Notes under the pieces: generated by a model | Told to the model about the DNA's origin: nothing | Database searches by the model: none | What the model saw: the letters and a program-made list of their open reading frames with translations, nothing else | Part shown: positions 45,143-56,282 of the stretch, piece by piece | Position numbering within the stretch: the first letter of the stretch is position 1 | Layout: each line of letters starts with the position of its first letter | Made by a program: the position numbers and the translations under genes | Source of the DNA: Apiosordaria backusii | Taxonomy: Eukaryota; Ascomycota; Sordariomycetes; Sordariales; Lasiosphaeriaceae | Reading direction: 5' to 3' | Assembly: GCA_030549205.1 (NCBI GenBank) | Contig: JAUKTV010000005.1 | Span: 1,178,001 to 1,242,000 of the forward strand | Length of the DNA: 64,000 nt

Positions 45143-46495
45143 ATGATTGTCAGGGATCTCAAGCGACTGGCGCTGTTGCTTTGCCCACTGGTCGCACTCC
45201 TTTTTATCACGGTTGGACTGTGGCATACCCAGCCGGAATACCTCCAAGGCCGAGTCGGTGAGTTTCTCGGTAGACCTCTTGGCTCCGGCCCAGCGGTCGC
45301 CGACAACGAGGAAGACAAGACACCCGCACCCGTTGCTTGGGGCAGTCACGCTCGTCCCGATCCTCTCCCGCCACCGGCAACTTGGCACAATATATTCTCT
45401 ACCTCGACGACAGACAAGAAACACTTCGAGATCAAATTCGGTGACGTCCCCGTGTTCAACCCCAACATCCTCCCACACCCAACGAAAAACGACACCTGGA
45501 TGCTCATGGGACAAAAATGGGTCGATCACAATGAAAATACAAAGGGCTTCATTGCCCTCGAGATGGGCTGCGACGCACAATTCTCGGGCGACATCTTGAA
45601 GTGTGTTGAGGAGCCAAAACCACTCCCCATCGAACCGACCACAGGCAACAAGTGCACCGGGAAGTTCGAGCCGCTCAACCTAAACCAAGGGCCGCACGAT
45701 GCGCGCGCCTTCTACGGACCAACAAAACCCTACACCATTTTCGGGTCCAACAGCGCCTTTACGTGCTTTGGCATGTGGATTCAAGACTTCCGCACTCTCG
45801 TCGACTGGCCTGCTGAGCCGCTCGTGGAGGATGACTTTGAAGTAGGGACCGAACTTCAACGACCCCTTCCTTATGGTGTGCTGGAGAAGAACTTTTTTGC
45901 CTTTTGGGACAAGGATGACAACATGTACATCCACTACGACATGTATCCCAAGCGTTCCTTCGGCGCCGTCGACGGGAAGGGGGCCGTGATCGGATCGGAC
46001 CTTGCGCCCAAAGCAGCTCGCCACGACGCCAAGTGCATGGCGCGCTACATGCCTACGCTGGCACCCGAACTTGAGTCCATCCATCAGGCCACCAACTCGC
46101 TCAAGGTTACTCTTTGCAAGCGGACCGACGAGCAGTGCAAGCCCGACGACTCCAACACGTTCATCATGTCGATCATTCAACACAAGACGTACTACAACTT
46201 CCACAGCGAGTACGAGCCGTACCTTGTCCTCTTCCACCAACGAGCACCATTTGAGATGTATGCCATGTCGAAGAAGCCAATATGGATCCACGGCCGAAGG
46301 CGTGATGAGGTGCAGAGAAGGACTGACATGTTTTATGTTACGTCCATGGCGTGGAAGGACCACGGTGTCAAGTACCATGCTTATCTCGACGATGTTGTGT
46401 TCCTGGGGTTCGGAATTGAGGACAACCGGGCAGGTGGCATCGACGTACGTGCCGGGGAGCTTTTGAAGGGATTAGGCCTTTGCTCAGATGCATGA
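45143..46495 (+). CDS. Type II membrane protein, propeller-like, glycan-related?
   Basis: Single exon, 450 aa from the chosen start; an upstream in-frame ATG at 44993 would add 50 residues. The shorter start puts one membrane anchor (LALLLCPLVALLFITVGLW) at residues about 8-27, a type II layout with a luminal domain. That domain has spaced motifs VPVFNPNILPHP, GPHDARAFYG, YTIFGSNSAF, EKNFFAFWDKDDNMYIHYDMYP and HSEYEPYLVLFHQ. Such phrases recall five-bladed beta-propeller glycosidases and glycan phosphorylases or transferases (GH43/GH130-like), but I cannot place it in a family. The neighbourhood is rich in glycan genes. A Golgi glycan enzyme is inference. Confidence 0.7.
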   Translation: MIVRDLKRLALLLCPLVALLFITVGLWHTQPEYLQGRVGEFLGRPLGSGPAVADNEEDKTPAPVAWGSHARPDPLPPPATWHNIFSTSTTDKKHFEIKFGDVPVFNPNILPHPTKNDTWMLMGQKWVDHNENTKGFIALEMGCDAQFSGDILKCVEEPKPLPIEPTTGNKCTGKFEPLNLNQGPHDARAFYGPTKPYTIFGSNSAFTCFGMWIQDFRTLVDWPAEPLVEDDFEVGTELQRPLPYGVLEKNFFAFWDKDDNMYIHYDMYPKRSFGAVDGKGAVIGSDLAPKAARHDAKCMARYMPTLAPELESIHQATNSLKVTLCKRTDEQCKPDDSNTFIMSIIQHKTYYNFHSEYEPYLVLFHQRAPFEMYAMSKKPIWIHGRRRDEVQRRTDMFYVTSMAWKDHGVKYHAYLDDVVFLGFGIEDNRAGGIDVRAGELLKGLGLCSDA

Positions 46496-48160
46496 AGTGC
46501 AACTCACTGATATGCCAACTTGACGAACTCCGACTCTACCTACCACCCCCGTCCGCCACCAATCCGCAACAAATACCCGATACAAGACATCTCTAACTAG
46601 AAGCTTCAATGTACATACACCAACCATACTATTTTCCTCGATCACGCGGTACACTTGTTATGTCAGGTTCGGGGTCACGGACCACTCCTCTGTGTTTTAC
46701 GACCATTGTACGGAAGAAGCGGATAGCAGATGAGGAAGATCTCATGATAGATACGGGCTTGCTGGGACCAGCAGGAAAATTAATGATAATAATGTTACCA
46801 CATCCTCACTCCAGACAAGTCTCACCATTCCAGGCATCAGATCTGCCGAAGCTTGTGGGAGGGCAGTGCAGATTCATCCGACTGGCAGACAGGCTGGCAG
46901 TCATCGCACAACACATGCTGAACTTTTGTTTACATTTCCACAGCTGTCACCATCATCACAGCCGATCCCTTTGGTGTTCAAGTTCACATGCAGTGGCAGG
47001 CTACTAAGTCAGTGAATCGCCCGCCATCTGTCGGTCAGCAAAGCCCAAACACAGCACAACTTTGACCGTCATGTTGAGAACCACCACCGCAGGGTTCGTT
47101 TCTTTGGTCCATCAATTGCACTGCTTTGCCCAGAATATGTTGAGATGGTCTGATAACAGATGATCAGGTGACGTGTCATGGAATGGATGAGTGGGCATCA
47201 ACATCTCACGGCAGTTTTTGATATCAACAAGCCGTCATCTCATCATTCCCAACCGCAGCAGCAACGATTCCACAGCGTTCAGTGTGCCGAGCTAGCTTAG
47301 TGTTTGCCTGTGTAGTAATGCACAGCAAATGCGGTGCAATGCAGGCAGTGAGATGGCGTAGCGGGCACCGCAACGCAACGAAACGCAGACGTCCTTTTTG
47401 TGAGAGCCTATTTTGATATCAGATGGGTGGATAGAACCAGAACCAGAACCAGACTTATGTGGCATGGTGTGGTAATGGTCCGGCGGGTTGTGCCGCCTCG
47501 CCTCTTTGAGCTTGTGCCTTGCTTGGGTTTGTTCCAGGGTCGGTGGGAGTGGCCAACAACGGTTGCTGCAGACGGGTCGAGCTAGCCAGCCAGACAAGAG
47601 ATAGAAAAAACCTGTGAGGGTCTGACAACTGGGCTACTGTGCTTAGTGAAGTAACCTGTTGGAACAGCCCGACCCGGTCAGAATGTTTCGTTTTGTTTGA
47701 TGATATTTATCCCTGGTCAATATGCACGACATCTTCCTGGTGAACCTGATGTTTGGGGGGTGTTAATTAGTGTACCCTTCTGGAAGCTAGCGAGGTCAGT
47801 GCTCCGAGACAGGGGAGTGCCACAACACCAAGCCATGTCATGCTCACATCACAGAAATATGCGAGTGAGATAGGTCTGCAAATAAATAATCATCGTGTTT
47901 TGTATACTCGCGTATTTCATAACCTGTAAGCATATTCATAAAAAATCATGAGAAAAAGACAAAGGAAATAAAGGTGTCGAAGTGACAACGAGAAGTGAGA
48001 GAGCCATGATAATGACCAATCCATATCCCAAGAAATTAAACGTTCCGTCGTCCAAAATCCCCTTAGTAACCCCCAAAAGTTTGCTGTGATGAAAAAAAAA
48101 AAAAAAAATCAAGATCAAAACGCCCTGCCATGCATGCCCAAAATGTTGAGAAAGTCAAAA
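46496..48160. other. Convergent spacer, 1.7 kb
   Basis: Between the 3' ends of the propeller-like gene (+) and the Ser/Arg-rich gene (-). A 16-17 nt A run lies at about 48091. No gene or RNA recognised. Confidence 0.45.
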
Positions 48161-49390
48161 TCAGAAATACCGATACCGATCATCGCCCGAGTATCCTTTC
48201 CCCCTGCTCTTCCTCACCCCCAACCCATCATCATACCGCGATGAGGAATAATCATCCATTAAGTCCCTCGACGACGACGACCTCCTCCCTCTTGAGGGTA
48301 ATCCCATCCCCTCCACCGCCCTCCTCAGATCGTACACATCCGCATCATCGCTTTCCCTCCCCTTGCCCTTGGTATCCCCCTTCTTCTTGAGGATACTCTT
48401 CGGCTCACCATCCAGTCCCAAAACAGGCCGGTTGGCAATTTCGGCGTTTTGTCTGTTCCTCTTTGCCCTGACCTCATCCTCCCATCTGACGTGTCCAGAC
48501 CCAGACTTGCCCGAGGAAGTCCCAGTGGGGGCAGAGGAGCTGGTATAGAGGCTGGTGCCGTCCCCATTGTGCACCACCGTTCCCGACCCAGAAGTAGACG
48601 CCCGCCGGGATGACCGGGGCACGTACCGACTCGGATCATAAGCATCCATAGAAGTAGAAGGCTCATGATAGCTCGAAGTCGACATCCTCCTCTGCTCCCT
48701 CCTCTGCCTCCGTCTCTCATCCTGATCATCAATAAACATGTACCCCGACATTGGATCACCCCTCCCCCTACCGCTGCTGCTGTAGTACTTGGAGTTCAGA
48801 TCGGTCGAATCACGGGACCGAGACCGAGACGACCGACGCCCGTACTCATCCGCCAAGTGGACCGGACCAAGAGGGATATCACGGGAGTAATCCCTGCTGC
48901 TTGACCGGGACCGCTTCCCGCTCTCCTTGTACCCATCCCGGCCATCCATGTAGATGATCTGCGGGATCGAGTTCGATCTCGACCTGCCGTGGCGGGAGTC
49001 GTAGTGATCCCTTGGATCATCACGGGTCCGGGAAGAAGAGGATGAGCGGTAGGGCTGGGAGGAGTAAGGGTCGTAAGGGTCGTAGTGCTTGCTTGATTTT
49101 GAAGACAAACCGCCGACCATGTAGACGCCGGAGTCACGTCTGCTATCTCTACCAGATGGAGAGGGAGATTTGGAGCCACGGGACTCAAAGTAGGGGGTGG
49201 GTTTGCGCTCCGAGATGCTGCGCTGGGATTCGGGCTGGGCTTCGCCTAGCTTGGTAAAAGGGAACTTGCGGTCGTATTTGCGGACTTCGGGGTTGGCGCA
49301 GCGTCTGCCGTCGCGGCAGGCGTAGGTCTTTTCGGTGACGTCTTGCTCCCCGTCAGCGTACGAGTTGTAGTAGACTTTGGAGAGGCACAT
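48161..49390 (-). CDS. Conserved Ser/Arg-rich protein
   Basis: Single exon, 409 aa. The N-terminus MCLSKVYYNSYADGEQDVTEKTYACRDGRRC...YDRKFPF is a conserved start found in many uncharacterised filamentous-fungal proteins; its Cys residues may bind metal. The rest is low complexity: repeated SRS/SSR/RGR and Tyr/Asp-rich stretches (YDPYDPYSS), suggestive of a disordered, phosphorylated or RNA-associated protein. A short block GHVRWEDEVRAKRNRQNAEIANRP followed by SILKKKG is more ordered and basic. No enzyme motif seen. Located between glycan-related genes with no evident functional link. Confidence 0.75.
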   Translation of the reverse strand: MCLSKVYYNSYADGEQDVTEKTYACRDGRRCANPEVRKYDRKFPFTKLGEAQPESQRSISERKPTPYFESRGSKSPSPSGRDSRRDSGVYMVGGLSSKSSKHYDPYDPYSSQPYRSSSSSRTRDDPRDHYDSRHGRSRSNSIPQIIYMDGRDGYKESGKRSRSSSRDYSRDIPLGPVHLADEYGRRSSRSRSRDSTDLNSKYYSSSGRGRGDPMSGYMFIDDQDERRRQRREQRRMSTSSYHEPSTSMDAYDPSRYVPRSSRRASTSGSGTVVHNGDGTSLYTSSSAPTGTSSGKSGSGHVRWEDEVRAKRNRQNAEIANRPVLGLDGEPKSILKKKGDTKGKGRESDDADVYDLRRAVEGMGLPSRGRRSSSSRDLMDDYSSSRYDDGLGVRKSRGKGYSGDDRYRYF

Positions 49391-52300
49391 GGTGTCGGTG
49401 TTGGGGGTTTTGGTACGAAACCCAAGCGAGTAGAAAAAGGTTACTCTGTTGTTGGGAGGAAGGTTGAGTGTTATATCGGATTCTTGTTGAAGGTTGTGAT
49501 ACTTCAGAGGGGGGAGTGCAGTAGATTGTATTCGGGATCTATGATGGCCGGTTACGATGCTTTGCTGATGAGGATCTCCAGGTAGTGTCAGATCAAGTGA
49601 GATGTCAGTCTGCCGTGTCCTGTGTAAAACAGGCTATTGAGTGCCGTCCAGGTTGTGTCAAAGACATGGGGACATAGGGCAGAACGAAAAGAGGGAGGGT
49701 TGGCAAGACCGGCGTCCGAACCCAGATATACCAAGGTCGATGTCGTGGTGATGTTTGTGATCTCCGGTAAGAGACCGGGTGTGAGGATAAGTTAGGCGGT
49801 GCAAACTGTTTCTGGCGGGAGTTTCTGGCGGGCAGCTGGCTGGCGAGTATGGTTTGGATCAGGGCCGACGACCCGTGGGCGGGCGACCAGTTCTGTTATA
49901 TGCAGATGTGAGCCTCTTGTGGGTGCGAGGGAGCCCCCCAGTCGACACCCAGTGACACCCCCATGACTTGGCAGCCTTGCCGCCGGCTTCCGCGCACACC
50001 CTCCCTCCGCATCTGGGTGCGCCCGTACTAACGGGCGACAACAAGCACCCACACGGGTACTTGCCTCTCCAGTGTAACGTATTGTCTGGGGTAAGGGAGC
50101 GTGTATGTAAAAAGCCTTTGCGGCACATTCATCGGGTGTCTTCCCCAGAGCCAATGACATCCCTGATCTGGGAAGGCTGAGTTGAGCAACTGACCATCGT
50201 CAAGCTGACCTGGGAGGTGAGTCCTCAGCCTGAGCCTCCAAAATAAAGTTCACCGAGTGATGAATGATGCTCTGTATTTGGTATTATTCACCAGTACAAA
50301 ATGAGACTCTTGAGTTTGGTATCAAATGTGGTCGCTTGATGGCCGTTGGCGAGCAAGGTGAAACGGGGGTCCCCAGAACAAGCGCGCCCGCTGATAACAG
50401 CCAGCACTTGCGCGGCACACCCAGGGGACCGGAACCGAATGCTGCACAGCACCCAAGAAGAAAGTGGCCAGGTAGGCAAAAATAGTAGCAACTTTGCTGA
50501 TCAATGTGCTCTGTCCGTGTTCTTCACAGCTTCTCCCGCCGATGAGCAAAACCCACCTCAGCCCACTAGGCCGACAATCGGTGGAGGTCAACTGCTCACA
50601 TCTCAACACCTTCCTACCAAAGGGCTCCTGACTCACTGATACTAATCAGACCGAATGTTCCCAGCAGGCTGTTGTTTGCGAAACCTGAGCCGTGTGCAAC
50701 GTCGATGGCAGTGTTCTGCGATGCAGTACCCGCCAAGCCATATTGTGTAGACTGACACTGCTGTTTTGTTGAGAGAGACAATCTTGGTGTTTGCCTTTCC
50801 GATGCTGATTCGCCCCTACGCACTATCGCAGAGAAGAAGATCATCGGAAAGGGTAGCTTCCAGCGATCGGGGGTTCCCTCCCAAAAGGGCCACGGTCAGC
50901 ACGTCCATGCTGCTCCGGACAGGAGGGCCGTCCAGTTGTTAGAGGCCTGCGTCAGAACCGGCTCAATCCATCTGGCCACGCTAGAGCTCGGCAATGCAGC
51001 GTCCTAACCGTTGGCACATCGTGTATGCATGCAGCAACGGCAGTGAACGGTAATGCAAGAAATGCGCACGAGATCAGCGGGGGCCGCTATGGCGACTGCA
51101 GAGAGGCTGAGCTGCTCGCCTGGTTGAGATGGTGGGGTCGACGTCATCTACCAGACCCCGATTTCCTCATTAGGGAACCGAACGCCTCCTCTGGTGACAA
51201 CGTGCGATGAATGCCTACTGATACGAATCATCGGTGGGCTTTCTTTTTCATGTTGAAGGTTGGGTCTGCATGCGTTGCTTGGATGTCGTGCTTTGTTTGG
51301 ACAGCACAAAGAGACTGTGAAGTGGGCTTGGCAACGTCTGCTCTGCAAAGGCCCTTCAATGAAGCCAGAAGAAACACTAGCAGATAGTCGCATAGAGTAG
51401 TTTGATGTCAGTTGATGTCCCGGTCCGGCAGCTCACCACCTTGGACCCTGCCAAGAAGACCTCGAGGTACCTATGCACCTATGGCGGATCGTCATCATCA
51501 ATACACCATCACGACCATGTTCCCTCTGACCGAGTTTGCCACCTGGTTCCACTGATGAGCCTCAGAACCGGGCAGAGACACCTCAACACGAGATAGCATC
51601 TCATAGTTTGAACATCATGCTGATATCCGAATGATCTGGCGATATACCTTCGGTCAAAAAAGCCTTGCTTGTTAATGTCGGGGGTGTACGTAGTGTGAAG
51701 GGCTTTGGCTGTTCTGACACGGTGACATATCGGTATGTCGGTCGCCTAGAGCTCTCTGCTCTGATGAAGCCTAGTCGGGGTCCAAGGCCGTAGTTAAGAT
51801 CGGGCGGTGTGTTCCATAGTTTGTGTCCGGATCCGTTCCGTGCTGGCTGGAGCACTGAGGAGTGGTGATACCCGAACGAGGAAGTACAATGAGGCTCTTG
51901 CTGTTGGCCACGGGAAGATGCATCAGGCGGGCGAGCCGGGCGTATTGGCCGAACCATCGTGGCGTGACGGCTGTCGAAACATGTCAGCATGAATATGGAA
52001 ATTTGGAGAATGTTATTGATGAAGGCGGCCTTGTACGCCGTCACTGGAGCCCAATGCTATCGCTGCATATGAAGGCCGATTCAGCAACTGGCTGGTGCGA
52101 CCTGCCACCATGCCCCAGGTTGAAGGCTGTTGCTGTTGGTAACAGGTGCTTTTCTCCGACGGACTACCAGGCCGACTGCGTGGTCGCCCATCTGGGCATT
52201 CTACGGCAGTCGGCAGCATGCACGAGATTGTTGTTGGGCAGCCGAGAAGCTGTGTCAAGCAGCATTCAAATGGGCGATAACCGGACATGTAATGACTGTT

Positions 52301-52618
52301 GACAAACATTGGTGAATTGGGAATCGGGAGCACTTGAGGGTTGATCATGATGATTGGAAAGGAAATGATGGAACGAGACGAAGGTGGGGTGAACTGCGGG
52401 GGTACCTAGCCCCCGCGGTAACTGAGCTGCGAGTTCAGTACGGTACTAAGGTAACAGCTAATCTCAGCTCAACTCTAAATTGACATCACCTTCAAGGATT
52501 CCATCACGATGGAACAAAATGGGAACAGATTAAATATTCGATATACATAAATCCACACGCACTTACAATAAGGAGGCGCCAAACTCCCCACTCCAGAATC
52601 TACCATGATTACCTGCCT
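49391..52618. other. Long gene-free spacer, 3.2 kb
   Basis: Lies between the start of the Ser/Arg-rich gene (-) and the stop of UGDH (-). Longest frames are about 147 codons (51601-52044, -) and lack domain signal. No clustered consensus splice sites found. Confidence 0.45.
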
Positions 52619-54712
52619 TTAGAAACCCTTTCCGATTCCTCGTACCCTGAAGCCGAGGCCTTGAAGCTCCAGCCGGTTCACCACATTCCGCCCATCGAAC
52701 ACCCAACGCCGTTCCTGCATCATGCTGGCCACTTCGGCCCAATCCACCGGCTCCTGATCATGAGTTTCCTCACTCCCGACCCGGCAATGCTGGCACTCTT
52801 CTGGACACGGCGCGAGTGGCGCCAGTCTCTCCAGTGGGTCATCACCTGCCGCTGAGGACTTGTCTCGCGCGAGCTCCTCCAGCGCCAGGATATCCATTTC
52901 GCTGATATCGACCTTGTCCGCCACACAGCTCGTCACCCAGTCGACGGCCAGCTTCCGTCCCTTCTTGTTTCCCGACGCCACTGAGCCCAGTTTCCGGCCC
53001 CGGAACTGCTTCCACTGTGTCAGGATGCAGACGGCACTCGCTTCCTGGACGCAGTCTCTCCAGTTGGTTAAGATCTTGACACGTTCAAGCTGACTTGGAG
53101 TCAAACCCGCCTTCTCAACTTCTTCCCGGATCTCAGCCGAGGCACAACCCGGGTCAAAGATGGCAATCTCACGCGGCATCTCCATGGCCAGGTCTTTGAT
53201 GACGTGGACTGCGATGCTGTTGCGCGTGTCGTTGGTACCGTCCTTGAAAGCAAATCCCAGGATGGCAATCTTCTTCCCCCGAAGTGAGCCGTTGAGCTCG
53301 CGCACGACATTCCGAGCAAAGCGCCGTCGTTGGTCCTCATTCATCCTCAGCACGGCCAACCAATAGTCAGCAACGACGTCAAGATGCAATTCTCTCGCGA
53401 GATAGGCCAAGTTGAGAATGTCCTTTTCGAAGCAGGAACCCCCGAACCCCACGCCAGCCTGGAGGAACTTGGAGCCCAGCCGCGCGTCCTTTCCGATGGC
53501 GAGGCTGACATCTTCCACATCGGCCCCAAGGCCGAGCTCTTCGCACATGGCACTGACCGCATTGACACTGCTGATACGCTGTGCAAGCATCGTGTTCGCC
53601 ACGAGCTTTGCTAGCTCGCTGCTGAAGGTGTTGACTGTAACGATGCGGGCAGCTGGAACCCAGGCACCATATACCTCTTTGACCACGGCGGCCGCACGAA
53701 GGCCTGCCAGTGTTTGGGCGCTCCCGATGAGGATTCGATCAGGATGCATGAGATTCTCCACAGCGGTACCTTCGGCGAGGAATTCAGGGTTCGATAAAAC
53801 TTCAAATTCGACATCCGGTCGGTAATATCGAAGCTGTGCTGGCTGTTAGCGAGTCGTTTCCAGTGCTACGCCCGACCCGGAGACTTACAATATCGTGGAT
53901 CATCTGTGCAGTTCCACATGGAACGGTGCTCTTCTCGACAATGATGGCCCCCAATTTGGCATGTTTGGCCACAGTGCGGGTTGCGCTCTCGATCGCGCTC
54001 ACGTCAGCCATGGCGCCTGCACCGATGCCATGGGTCTTCGTTGGAGTATTGACACAGATGAAGATGATATCGGCCTCTCCAATCGCTTCCACCACACTGG
54101 TCGAAAATACCAGGTTCGGCTGACGCTTCTTCAGCTCAATGGTTCGCGGGAGACCAGGCAGCGCCACTGTCTTGTCTACTGTGCCGTCTCGAGCGGTGCG
54201 GACCACTTTCAACAGGCCATCCTCGTGGATCGGGAGATGAGCAGAGTTCCACGATTTGATCCGGTTTTCATTCAGGTCGACGACATTGACCTGGATATGC
54301 GGATTGTGGTAGGCAATTACCGCAGCTGTCGGGCCCCCTGTTGGACATGTTAGCTTGGAAGAAGCCTGGAGGGACAAAGGAAGAAAGCCATACCCACGAA
54401 GCCGGCGCCCACAAAACAGATACTGCGTACGACCCCGAAAGGCGGTCGACCATCCAGCGAGCCATCCACCGGAGAGATTCTACCACCGTCGTCGGCTTGG
54501 TTTGCCTGGAGCTTCGGAGAGCCTGCGTCTGAACTAGGAGGGGATGTGTCTGGAGTATCCCGAAGCCACGGGTTCGCAGTCCATGATCCTGGTGTTGAGC
54601 TGCCAGGACTGAAAGTCGAAGCTATCGAGTGTGAGCTTGGGAACGACCTTGCGAGACGAGATGGCATCGAGAGGATGGCTTTGGGCCTCTCTGGGGTGCT
54701 GGAAGAGTCCAT
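52619..54712 (-). CDS. UDP-glucose 6-dehydrogenase, 3 exons
   Basis: Proposed exons (minus): 54712-54394, 54337-53889, 53833-52619; phases agree, 660 aa. It oxidises UDP-glucose twice with NAD+ to UDP-glucuronate in the cytosol, the precursor of glucuronate- and xylose-containing glycans. Visible: NAD-binding GAGFVGGP at about 102-109 (split by intron 1), NTPTK, EKSTVPCGTA, SNPEFLAEGTA, a catalytic-region Lys about 332 (AKLVANTML), catalytic Cys about 390 in GFGGSCFEKD, AFKDGTNDTRNS, and FDGRNVV near the C-terminus. Two additions to the core: a Ser/Pro-rich 95-residue N-terminus and, in the C-terminal domain, an insert containing CPEECQHC near residue 600. Divergent from the GH12 gene and near GT2, which suggests joint use. 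Confidence 0.95.
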
Positions 54713-56282
54713 TGGGAGTCTTGGGGGCCGAGTTTCGGCGGCTCAGACAAAAAGCAGGAAGCTGCACGCCCTATCGTTCTTCAAAGGTCCTGTTGGTAAT
54801 ACAAGGCGGCAGTTGAAGTGAAGAAGTCTCGGCGCGAAAAGCTCGGCATGATCAAAGGATGGGCATATATACCACCACACCCAGAACCTACGTCCACGGT
54901 GGTGCTTTTCTGCTCATCGGGATAACGCCAGCGATAACATTGGCCAAAACACATCTCCCGGACTAATGCTGTGTATGGCCACCCACGCCTTGCGGGCCCC
55001 TTTCCCAAACCCCTGGAGCAAACACATCTCAGGTATCGAGATCATCGTCAACAAGCAGCCTTAGATCAAGGAAACGCCGATGCCATCACCCTCGCTGTCA
55101 GCATGTCACCGCTCCAAACGCCGACGATCTGTCCACCCGGATAGCTCTGCCCGGCATAGCATCTTCACTGCCTGCTCTGGACAGAGCAGATACGAACGGA
55201 AGGTTCCAGGATCTCGATGGCTGCTGAAGTGTGAACGCCCTGGCAACACCAGGCCCAAGCCGGATGCTCGCTGCAGATGGCGGCTGGGCTCGGATGCATT
55301 GGCCCGTTATCTTCTCGGGGAAGTATTCTGTATCGTACACGGTGTTGCCCGAAAGGCCCGACCTGGGGAATTGCGAGTGTGCTGTCCCCTGAGACAACCA
55401 AGATTTCCGTCTTGGCAGAGAAAGCCACCGAGCAAGACTCGAGGCTGAAGAAAAAAAAAAAAAGCATTGTTCACAGACACTTATTTGCATGGCGCCATTG
55501 GCGTCTGCCAGGCGATCATTTTCTGTGCTGAGCGGTGCGGCTCAAGCCGCCTATCTTGTTTGTCGATCTGCGACATGCCATTGGCTTGTCAGGGGCTTGG
55601 ATCTTCAGGCCCGACATCTCTTGGCGAGCTTTGTTGGGATGGCTTGGCAATATCACAGATAGTGTCATCGATCTCGAGTTTATTTGTGAGGAAAATGCGG
55701 CCGATTCCCTGTTCGACGCCGAATCCTTAAGGTCTGCGCGGTCCGTGGGATGGTGTTGGCTATTTCTCTGTGTTCTCTCTTACAGGGGAAACCGACAGCT
55801 GTCGGTGTGCAAGTGACCTAGACCTGGGAGGGACGAAGGGTGCTTGCCCAGTCCACAGGCAGCTCAAGGTGCCTGACCTACCTTGTGCTGGGCTCAGCAC
55901 GGGAGCAAGAGCGTTGCAGATTCTAGTAGCTCGTGGTGGCGCCTGTTGTAGCACCTGGCAGCTTCCGTAACACGCAGGGCCAACCCGAAGGGTGTTGCGT
56001 CGCCCCTGAACCCGACAGCGCGTGAAGCAGTGGAACATCCGCCAGATCAATAGGTCTTGCGGTTGGGACTGATTGGGCCAGTCTTTCTGGGGCTCTAGCG
56101 GGCTGGGCAGTGCATACGAGAATGGCCGGGGAGCGCGGAGGGAGGTCAATCTGGCCCTGCTTTATCAGTGCAAATGCCAGTGGTCCAGCGACACAGCACT
56201 GTCTTGTTCCCTGACATCTCTAACAACCTGGAACACCCACGACAACTACGACAATAGCCCCGAGTTACACTCCGTCAACAAG
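54713..56282. other. Divergent promoter region, UGDH / GH12
   Basis: 1.57 kb between divergent starts. Holds an A13 run at about 55451. No gene recognised; it must contain both promoters. Confidence 0.5.

Noticed and set aside
48091..48110. A-run as a sign of a retrotransposed element
   Set aside because: No target-site duplication or element sequence beside it; likely simple slippage near a gene's 3' end.
50940..51010. Possible tRNA-like sequence
   Set aside because: No matching A and B boxes and no cloverleaf could be paired by eye.
51601..52044. 147-codon open frame (-)
   Set aside because: No domain, unusual composition, no splice or promoter support.
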